NCBI GenBank assembly: GCA_030637945.1
Contig: DAOWFN010000006.1
Coordinates: 1-8,479 of the forward strand
Direction: 5' to 3'
DNA: 8,479 bases
Source of the DNA: Gammaproteobacteria bacterium
GTDB taxonomy: Bacteria; Pseudomonadota; Gammaproteobacteria; SZUA-229
The number at the start of each line of letters is the position of its first letter. The stretch's first letter is position 1. Shown in pieces: positions 1 through 4,913 of this stretch. Made by a program: the position numbers and the translations under genes. The notes under the pieces are model-generated. The model had not been told where the DNA came from and searched no databases. It saw only the letters and a list, made by a program, of their open reading frames with translations.

Positions 1-68
1 TATCTGCCAGTCAATACAATAATGCTTATCGTGGTTATGGTCAAAATTACGGTAACTATTATCAATAA
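1..68 (+). CDS. C-terminal end of a Gly/Tyr/Asn/Gln-rich protein (partial)
   Basis: Reading in the frame that starts at base 3, an open frame runs from the window edge to a TAA at 66-68. It encodes 21 residues, SASQYNNAYRGYGQNYGN followed by YYQ. The tail is low complexity: Tyr, Gly, Asn and Gln dominate, with a GYGQNYGNYY stretch. The start and any domain lie outside the window, so the family cannot be recognised. Such tails occur on secreted, surface or RNA-binding proteins, but 21 residues do not allow a choice. The gene converges on the JAMM gene, with 26 bp between the two stop codons and no terminator hairpin in that gap. The reading as a real gene is inferred from the non-random composition and the open frame. 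Confidence 0.55.
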   Translation, partial: SASQYNNAYRGYGQNYGNYYQ

Positions 69-94
69 ACTGTTGGGATAGGTTCTGGTATTGA

Positions 95-520
95 CTATTC
101 GTCTTCCAGAATTAATTCTGCTTCTTGCATAGTCTCCTGTTGTTGAACATAAGCACGCATTTCCAGAACGCCTTTTGTGTTAAGTGAGATGATGATATAA
201 AAAACATCTTTGTAATCATTCTCTTTTATATCCAGCTGTGATGGCTTCGCATCAGATGCTGGATGTGAATGCACGATCGCAAAAAGCGTCTGTTGTTTTT
301 CGCGCATCTGTTTCATGGCTTTTATCTGTTGAGGTGCATCCATTAAAAAACGGCTGCCTGGATTGTTAGAAACATTATCTATTGAATAATAGTCTTTTCC
401 TGATGAGGCGCTATTGCCAATTAAGCCGCATACTTCTATGGTAGAGTTTTTTTGAGCATGTGCCAGAATTTTGTTTACCAGGGGGCGTGGTAAGGAGAGG
501 GTTTTTTCTGTTAGCAGCAT
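95..520 (-). CDS. JAMM/Mov34 (MPN+, peptidase M67) metalloprotease
   Basis: Predicted zinc isopeptidase of the JAMM family, 141 aa and a single domain. The full metal-binding signature is present: Glu29 in IEVCGLIG, then His84-Ser-His86, seven residues, Ser94, two residues, Asp97 (E..HxH-x7-S-x2-D). All catalytic positions are intact, so it should be active. Bacterial stand-alone JAMM proteins are known to cut after the C-terminal Gly-Gly of ubiquitin-like sulfur carriers or to release an amino acid from them (Mec+ with CysO, QbsD). That role is inferred here from the domain and the neighbouring E1 enzyme, with 63 bp between the moeB stop and this start. No carrier gene is visible. No signal peptide or membrane segment, so cytoplasmic. 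The ATG at 520 gives a normal N-terminus (LPRPLVNKILAHA resembles the first helix of the family). No Shine-Dalgarno sequence precedes it. Confidence 0.9.
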   Translation of the reverse strand: MLLTEKTLSLPRPLVNKILAHAQKNSTIEVCGLIGNSASSGKDYYSIDNVSNNPGSRFLMDAPQQIKAMKQMREKQQTLFAIVHSHPASDAKPSQLDIKENDYKDVFYIIISLNTKGVLEMRAYVQQQETMQEAELILEDE

Positions 521-531
521 TGTTGAAAATA

Positions 532-566
532 GTTGTAAGTTCTAGGTTCTAAGTAATAGGCAGTAG
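532..566. repeat. Short degenerate heptad tandem repeat
   Basis: In the moeB-JAMM gap the plus strand reads as consecutive 7-mers: GTTGTAA, GTTCTAG, GTTCTAA, GTAATAG, GCAGTAG. The second and third copies differ at one base; the outer ones are more diverged. A run of seven T follows at 567-573. The array lies upstream of the JAMM start in its transcript. It may be a decayed simple repeat, and no function is supported. Confidence 0.35.
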
Positions 567-583
567 TTTTTTTAACTTATAAC

Positions 584-1345
584 TCATCTACAAACCGGGC
601 AATTAGGATCTTTGTTAAGTTTCATTGTACGCCACTGTAAGTTTAGCGCATCAAATATTAACAGACGATGCTGCAGGGTCTCGCCGATCTTGCATATTAA
701 TTTAATCGCTTCTAACGCCTGCATGCTGCCAAGTATGCCGACTACCGGTGCGAGTATACCGTTATCGCTGCAGTTAGTATTTTCTTCAGCGCCATCTTCA
801 GTGTACAGGCAGGCATAACAGGCGCTGTCTTCCTGTCGTAGATCAAACACGCTAATCTGTCCTTCGTATTGAATGGCTGCTGCTGAGATTAAAGCCGTTT
901 TTTGTGAAACGCAGGCGCGATTGATAAGAAAGCGCGTACTAAAATTATCGGTGGCATCGATGACGCAGGTGACACCTGATATCAATGATTCAAGTTCATC
1001 GAGTGTTAACTGTTTATCGATGCAATGAATCGTTGTTTCAGGATTAATAGCCAGTAAGGTATCTTTTGCTGAGTTCACTTTGCTCGCACCGATGTTACTG
1101 GTGTTATGAATTATCTGGCGTTGCAAGTTGCTGTTATCAACCGTGTCGAAATCAACTAATGTAAGCGTACCAATACCAGAGGCGGCTAGATATAAGGCAG
1201 CAGGGCTGCCCAAACCACCGATGCCTATGATGACTACATGTGCATCGTGCAGTTGTTGTTGTCCTTCGACACCAAAATGCGGCAGCATGATCTGACGACT
1301 GTAATGTAATAACTGTTCGTCGTTGAATGTGATTTTGTCAGCCAT
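584..1345 (-). CDS. moeB: MoeB/ThiF/HesA-family adenylyltransferase (E1-like)
   Basis: Predicted ATP-dependent enzyme that adenylates the C-terminal Gly of a MoaD- or ThiS-type sulfur carrier, in molybdopterin or thiamine/thiol synthesis. It is 253 aa, close to E. coli MoeB and ThiF (about 250). Visible motifs: the RQIMLPHFG entry, nucleotide loop GIGGLG at 41-46, acidic VDFDTVD at 64-70, SNLQRQ at 72-77 with its conserved Arg76, Lys89, and DATDN at 130-134 with Asp130. Zinc Cys pairs are CYAC (Cys176, Cys179) and CPVC (Cys249, Cys252). Cys192 aligns with the catalytic or thioester cysteine region of MoeB/ThiF. There is no C-terminal rhodanese domain. MoeB, ThiF and HesA cannot be separated reliably by eye; the symbol follows the usual label for this position downstream of prmC. 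It is probably paired with the downstream JAMM gene. The 178 bp upstream is filled mainly by a repeat element. The ATG at 1345 has no Shine-Dalgarno sequence. Confidence 0.85.
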   Translation of the reverse strand: MADKITFNDEQLLHYSRQIMLPHFGVEGQQQLHDAHVVIIGIGGLGSPAALYLAASGIGTLTLVDFDTVDNSNLQRQIIHNTSNIGASKVNSAKDTLLAINPETTIHCIDKQLTLDELESLISGVTCVIDATDNFSTRFLINRACVSQKTALISAAAIQYEGQISVFDLRQEDSACYACLYTEDGAEENTNCSDNGILAPVVGILGSMQALEAIKLICKIGETLQHRLLIFDALNLQWRTMKLNKDPNCPVCR

Positions 1346-1371
1346 AATTATTAGTAGATGTTATGCTTTTC

Positions 1372-1511
1372 ATGTAGGTGCGAATCCATTCGCACGACGA
1401 GATATCATATTTAAACCGCATCGTGCGAATGAATTATTAAGCATATCCATATGCTTAACCACTTCGTGGCTAACATTCAAATCGTTCCAGACGATTTAGT
1501 CGCACCTGCAT
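1372..1511. repeat. REP-type inverted doublet with a split second unit
   Basis: A 140-bp structured element fills most of the moeB-prmC gap. Its ends are 12-bp inverted repeats with one mismatch (1372-1383 and 1500-1511). Unit 1 is GTAG (1374-1377) followed by the perfect palindrome GTGCGAAT-CC-ATTCGCAC (1378-1395). Unit 2 is inverted and in two pieces, 1421-1435 and 1501-1511. Joined and reverse-complemented, these match 1372-1397 at 24 of 26 positions. The two units also form an 11-bp perfect inverted repeat (1387-1397 with 1421-1431) around a 23-bp spacer. A GTAG tetranucleotide followed by a palindrome is the known layout of REP elements mobilised by RAYT transposases; assignment to that class is inference. 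Lying between co-directional genes, the element could stabilise or attenuate the prmC-moeB transcript. Confidence 0.75.
1436..1500. repeat. 65-bp hairpin-rich segment interrupting the second REP unit
   Basis: This segment separates the two halves of the inverted REP unit, with a 1-base ambiguity because both the left flank and the insert end in T. It holds three consecutive hairpins. The first is TTAAGCATAT-CC-ATATGCTTAA (1437-1458), a perfect 10-bp stem. The second is CCAC-TTC-GTGG (1459-1469), extendable to 1455-1473 across one A-C mismatch. The third is AAATCGT-TCCAG-ACGATTT (1479-1497), a perfect 7-bp stem. No target-site duplication beyond one base and no open reading frame is visible. 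It could be a nested miniature element or a recombination product of repeats; the sequence alone does not decide. Confidence 0.6.
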
Positions 1512-1523
1512 TTGTTTGAGTAT

Positions 1524-2360
1524 TTATGATCTTTTTCCCGCGGTCATCCTCGTGTGCCCGGATAGATCCTGTTTCTGTTCAATGTTTATAAAACCATTTT
1601 TAGCAAAACATTCAGCAACAAGTTGTTTTTGATTATAACCATGTTCGACGATTAAATAGCCATCATCTTTTAGATAACTTTTAGCATGTGAGCATAAATG
1701 TTCAATATCATCCATACCGATTTCACCAGAGATTAATGCACTTTCTGGTTCGAAACGCACATCGCCTTGCTTGAGGTGTGGGTCATCAGATGCTATGTAA
1801 GGCGGATTACTCACTATGATGTCAAAATTATTGTGGGCTATATCAGTAAACCAGTTGCTTTGTATAAACGTAATATTATTGGTTTGATGGTTCTCACTGT
1901 TATGTTTTGCCAGCGCTAAAACATCTTCTGTAAGGTCACTGGCATAAATTTTCCATGCGGGTTTTTCGCTAGCTATTGAGATAGCGATTGCGCCCGTACC
2001 TGTGCCCATGTCGAGCAATGTCAGATTTTCTTTATCGTTGAATTTCGACAGGATGTATTCAACCAGTGTTTCTGTTTCAGGACGCGGGATTAATGTGCTG
2101 TCGTTGACTGAAAAGTTTAGTGACCAAAATTCACGTTGTCTTGTTAGATGTGCGACCGGGGAACCCTGTTTTCTTTGCTCTATTAATTGCAGGTACTGTA
2201 CTTCCTGTTCTTCGTTGAGGTTTTTTTCAGGCCAGGCGGCCAGGTGCGCCGTATTACATTGCAGTACATAGCTGAGTAACACCTGAGTATCCAGCACGGC
2301 CGTTGGACTTGCTTCAGACAGACTTTGCTGAGCTAGTTGCAGTGCTTGCTGGATATTCAT
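1524..2360 (-). CDS. prmC: Peptide chain release factor N5-glutamine methyltransferase
   Basis: Methylates, with S-adenosylmethionine, the glutamine of the GGQ motif in release factors 1 and 2, which speeds peptide release at stop codons. It is 278 aa, the usual length (E. coli PrmC is 277). The N-terminal helical release-factor-binding domain covers about residues 1-80. IPRPETE at 91-97 is typical of the family. The SAM-binding motif LLDMGTGTGAIAI spans 115-127, and the catalytic NPPY is at 185-188, binding the target glutamine amide. EHGYNQ at 239-244 and GHTRMTAGK near the end are also typical. It starts 30 bp after prfA, which encodes its substrate, and is probably co-transcribed. A 9-bp stem hairpin spans the prfA stop and this gap. 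The ATG at 2360 fits the family N-terminus; no Shine-Dalgarno sequence is seen. Confidence 0.95.
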   Translation of the reverse strand: MNIQQALQLAQQSLSEASPTAVLDTQVLLSYVLQCNTAHLAAWPEKNLNEEQEVQYLQLIEQRKQGSPVAHLTRQREFWSLNFSVNDSTLIPRPETETLVEYILSKFNDKENLTLLDMGTGTGAIAISIASEKPAWKIYASDLTEDVLALAKHNSENHQTNNITFIQSNWFTDIAHNNFDIIVSNPPYIASDDPHLKQGDVRFEPESALISGEIGMDDIEHLCSHAKSYLKDDGYLIVEHGYNQKQLVAECFAKNGFINIEQKQDLSGHTRMTAGKRS

Positions 2361-2370
2361 CAGATGTTTT

Positions 2371-2401
2371 CAAGTGAATGACTTGCTGATTTATTCACTT
2401 G
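2371..2401 (-). promoter_or_regulatory. Inverted repeat across the prfA stop codon and prmC leader
   Basis: A perfect 9-bp inverted repeat, CAAGTGAAT (2371-2379) and ATTCACTTG (2393-2401), encloses a 13-nt loop. In the minus-strand mRNA the prfA UAA (complement of 2391-2393) sits at the edge of the upstream arm, and the downstream arm ends 10 nt before the prmC ATG. The stem is AT-rich and has no T-run, so it is not a classical terminator. It could tie prmC translation to ribosomes finishing prfA or be an mRNA-processing site. The function is inference. Confidence 0.4.
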
Positions 2402-3476
2402 CCAGGGAGGCGAGTTGTTCTGCCTGATATTCGTTAATCAGTGGTTCTATGACCTGACTCAATTCGCCTTGAAGAATTTCATCCAGTTTATACAGGGTGA
2501 GATTGATCCGATGGTCGGTCACTCGGCCCTGCGGGTAATTATAGGTGCGTATGCGTTCAGAGCGATCACCACTGCCGACCAGACTTTTTCTTGTCTGTGC
2601 CTGTTCTGCATTTTGTTTTTCTATTTTTGCGTCCATGATGCGCGCCTGTAATAATGACATCGCGCGTGCTTTGTTCTTGTGCTGAGAGCGTTCATCCTGA
2701 CACTCGACGACGGTTCCTGTCGGTATATGGGTAAGGCGTACAGCAGAGTCGGTTTTATTCACGTGTTGGCCGCCGGAGCCGGAAGCGCGATAAGTGTCTA
2801 TGCGCAGATCAGCAGGGTTGATCTCTATCTGTTCGACGTCAGCAACCTCCGGCATGACAGCGACAGTGGCCGCAGAAGTATGTACGCGCCCCTGTGATTC
2901 TGTTTCGGGTACTCGCTGAACACGATGAGCACCAGATTCAAATTTTAATTGTGAATAAGCACCATTGCCGATGATGCGTGCAATGATCTCTCGGTAACCA
3001 CCGTGCTCACCGATGTTTTGATTGATGATTTCGACCTGCCATCGTTTTAATTCGGCAAAGCGGGAGTACATGCGGAACAGGTCTCCGGCAAATATAGCGG
3101 CTTCATCGCCACCGGTACCCGCACGTATTTCGAGAAAGATATTGCTTTCGTCATTCGGGTCTTTAGGTAAGAGTAATTTTTGTAACTCTAGCTCGAGTGT
3201 TCCAATTTTTGCGCTGGCTTCCTTTTTTTCTTCTACCGCCATCTCACGGACATCAGCATCGTCATCTTTTAGCATCTCTTCAGCAGCGGTTAGATCCTCA
3301 CTCGCTGAATTGTAACTCTGAAAACATTTAACGACAGGCTCGAGCTGCGCGTACTCTTGTGACAGATCACGAAACTGGTTTTGGTCACCGATGACATCAG
3401 GGTCTGCAAGCAGGCCTGCAATCTCTTCGTGCCGGTCGGTCAGTGTGTGCAGTTTGTTGTGTATGGAATCTTTCAT
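2391..3476 (-). CDS. prfA: Peptide chain release factor 1
   Basis: Class I release factor that recognises UAA and UAG in the ribosomal A site and triggers hydrolysis of peptidyl-tRNA. It is 361 aa (E. coli RF1 is 360). The GGQ motif is at 235-237 in ASGSGGQHVNKTDSAVR, with Gln237 the PrmC target. The codon-reading tripeptide region is P190-E-T192 in RVPETESQGR, the RF1-type P-x-T rather than the RF2-type SPF, so this is RF1. EIRAGTGGDEAAIFAGDLFRMY at 116-137 is the family signature. Its ATG overlaps the hemA stop as ATGA (3473-3476) and has no Shine-Dalgarno sequence, which suggests translational coupling to hemA. The P-x-T middle residue is Glu; Ala or Val is more usual as I recall. The length is complete and no key residue is missing. 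Confidence 0.97.
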   Translation of the reverse strand: MKDSIHNKLHTLTDRHEEIAGLLADPDVIGDQNQFRDLSQEYAQLEPVVKCFQSYNSASEDLTAAEEMLKDDDADVREMAVEEKKEASAKIGTLELELQKLLLPKDPNDESNIFLEIRAGTGGDEAAIFAGDLFRMYSRFAELKRWQVEIINQNIGEHGGYREIIARIIGNGAYSQLKFESGAHRVQRVPETESQGRVHTSAATVAVMPEVADVEQIEINPADLRIDTYRASGSGGQHVNKTDSAVRLTHIPTGTVVECQDERSQHKNKARAMSLLQARIMDAKIEKQNAEQAQTRKSLVGSGDRSERIRTYNYPQGRVTDHRINLTLYKLDEILQGELSQVIEPLINEYQAEQLASLASE

Positions 3477-4756
3477 TTGTTTGATTTGTCGGGTTCGTCA
3501 GCAACATTACTCTTGAGAAACAGGTCGCGCGCGATGTCTAAAACATCATCACGATCTTCCTGGCTCGCCTGGCGTAATTTCGTGCTCGGCTGGTGCAAAA
3601 ATTTATTGGTTAAGGTGTACGCCAGGTAGTCGAGCACTTCCTCGGCTCTTTGACCTGCCGCTAATTGTTTTTTTGCTTTGTACAGTACATCGTTGCTGAT
3701 GTCCTGTGTGTTTTGTCTGATCTGCGCGATGATATCGACAGAGCCGAGGGAGCGTTGCCATTCAAGAAAATGCTGTACCTGGACATCGATGATTTCAGAT
3801 GCCTGTTGCGCCGCCTGTTGCCGGTTTTCCATGTTTTCTTCAATGACGGATTGCAGATCGTCAACGCTGTATAGATAAACATCGTCAAGTTCACTGACCT
3901 CGGGTTCAACGTCGCGTGGCACGGCCAGGTCGACCATAAAGATGGGTTGGTGCTTACGTTGTTTTAAGGCCCGTTCGACAGTGCCTTTACCAATGATGGG
4001 CAAAGGGCTCGCTGTTGAAGAAATAACGATGTCACTGCGATGCAGGTGGTCACTTATGTGCTGCAGGCTAATGGCTTTACCATTAAATTCATCTGCCAGT
4101 ATTTGCGCGCGTTCAACACTGCGGTTAGCGATAATGATGTTGCCAACACCTTGAGAATGGAGATGCCGTGCGGCGAGCTCGATGGTTTCACCCGCGCCGA
4201 CTAATAGCACGGTTGTTTGCGTAAGGTCACCGAAAATTTGTTTGGCCAGACTGACAGCCGCAAAAGCTACCGATACCGGGCTGGAGCCAATATCGGTGTC
4301 AGTGCGCACCTGTTTAGAAACAGCAAATGCGCGTTGAAAAAGTTTACCGAGTAATTGGCCGATGGTGCCATGTTCATTCGCCAGCGCATAAGCATCCTTC
4401 ATCTGGCCGGCAATCTGAGGTTCACCGAGCACCATGGAGTCCAGCCCACTGGCAACTTCCATGGCGTGACGGATGGTTTCCTCATGTGTATAGGTATAGA
4501 GGTGTTCTTTTATTAGATTAACATCCAGCCCGTGAAATTGGCTGAACCATTGTATGATTTGCTGGTCATTATCTTCAGAGGTAACGCAGTAAAGTTCTGT
4601 GCGGTTACAGGTTGATAATATGCTCGCTTCTTCAACATGCTTGAGCTTTTTTAGACTGGATAATGCTTCAGGTAAAGATTGTGGGGTAAACGCAAGCCGC
4701 TCGCGCAATTCAAGAGGCGCTGTTTTGTGATTAATACCTAGTGTAATCAAAGACAT
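3473..4756 (-). CDS. hemA: Glutamyl-tRNA reductase
   Basis: NADPH-dependent reduction of Glu-tRNA(Glu) to glutamate-1-semialdehyde, the committed step of C5-pathway tetrapyrrole (heme, siroheme) synthesis. It acts in the cytoplasm as a dimer. From the ATG at 4756 the protein is 427 aa (E. coli 418). GINHKTAPLELRERLAF at 7-23 is the family N-terminus. The catalytic cysteine is Cys50 in STCNRTE, SGLDSMVLGEPQIAGQ at 103-118 is a signature, and the NADPH loop is VGAGET at 186-191. The C-terminal dimerisation helices begin around 315. The frame extends upstream to a TTG at 4792, which would add 12 residues. I reject that start because the ATG reproduces the usual MxLxxLGINHKTAP beginning. It leads the hemA-prfA-prmC set; no convincing promoter or Shine-Dalgarno sequence was found upstream. 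Confidence 0.97.
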   Translation of the reverse strand: MSLITLGINHKTAPLELRERLAFTPQSLPEALSSLKKLKHVEEASILSTCNRTELYCVTSEDNDQQIIQWFSQFHGLDVNLIKEHLYTYTHEETIRHAMEVASGLDSMVLGEPQIAGQMKDAYALANEHGTIGQLLGKLFQRAFAVSKQVRTDTDIGSSPVSVAFAAVSLAKQIFGDLTQTTVLLVGAGETIELAARHLHSQGVGNIIIANRSVERAQILADEFNGKAISLQHISDHLHRSDIVISSTASPLPIIGKGTVERALKQRKHQPIFMVDLAVPRDVEPEVSELDDVYLYSVDDLQSVIEENMENRQQAAQQASEIIDVQVQHFLEWQRSLGSVDIIAQIRQNTQDISNDVLYKAKKQLAAGQRAEEVLDYLAYTLTNKFLHQPSTKLRQASQEDRDDVLDIARDLFLKSNVADEPDKSNK

Positions 4757-4871
4757 AAACGGTTGCGGAATAATAGCTTTACGGAAAAACAAGCAATTTT
4801 GAGGGAAGCATGAGCTTAACTCAAGCCGAATACGGAAATTTCTTTATTTGAAGCTGATTTTATCTTCAATC

Positions 4872-4905
4872 TTGACATAATATAACTGTCTGCCAGTATT
4901 ATAAT
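4872..4905 (+). promoter_or_regulatory. Possible sigma-70 promoter for the TPR-lolB-ispE genes
   Basis: A perfect -35 hexamer TTGACA lies at 4872-4877. TATTAT at 4897-4902 (5 of 6 to the -10 consensus) follows at a 19-nt spacing. A perfect TATAAT at 4900-4905 overlaps it but would give 22 nt, too long. The two overlap because 4897-4906 is a 10-bp palindrome, TATTATAATA. Either choice puts the transcription start at about 4909-4913, at or just before the first in-frame ATG (4914). The mRNA would then be almost leaderless, or translation would begin further in. Confidence 0.4.
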
Positions 4906-4913
4906 ATCCATGT

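Noticed and set aside
107..120. Perfect 14-bp palindrome CAGAATTAATTCTG near the JAMM stop codon
   Set aside because: It lies in coding sequence, has no loop or T-run, and is short enough in AT-rich DNA to be chance; not called a terminator or operator.
567..573. Run of seven T as a possible terminator tail
   Set aside because: The flanking genes are on the minus strand, where this is an A-run, and no GC-rich hairpin precedes it.
1346..1523. CRISPR array or small coding gene in the moeB-prmC gap
   Set aside because: The repeats are inverted rather than regularly spaced direct repeats, and no open frame of useful length is present.
4757..4792. 12-residue N-terminal extension of HemA from a TTG start at 4792
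   Set aside because: The added residues are not family-like, and the ATG at 4756 gives the standard HemA N-terminus.
4757..4913. Promoter for hemA on the minus strand
   Set aside because: Only weak combinations such as TTGAGT with CAAAAT at 17 nt were found; none is good enough to annotate.
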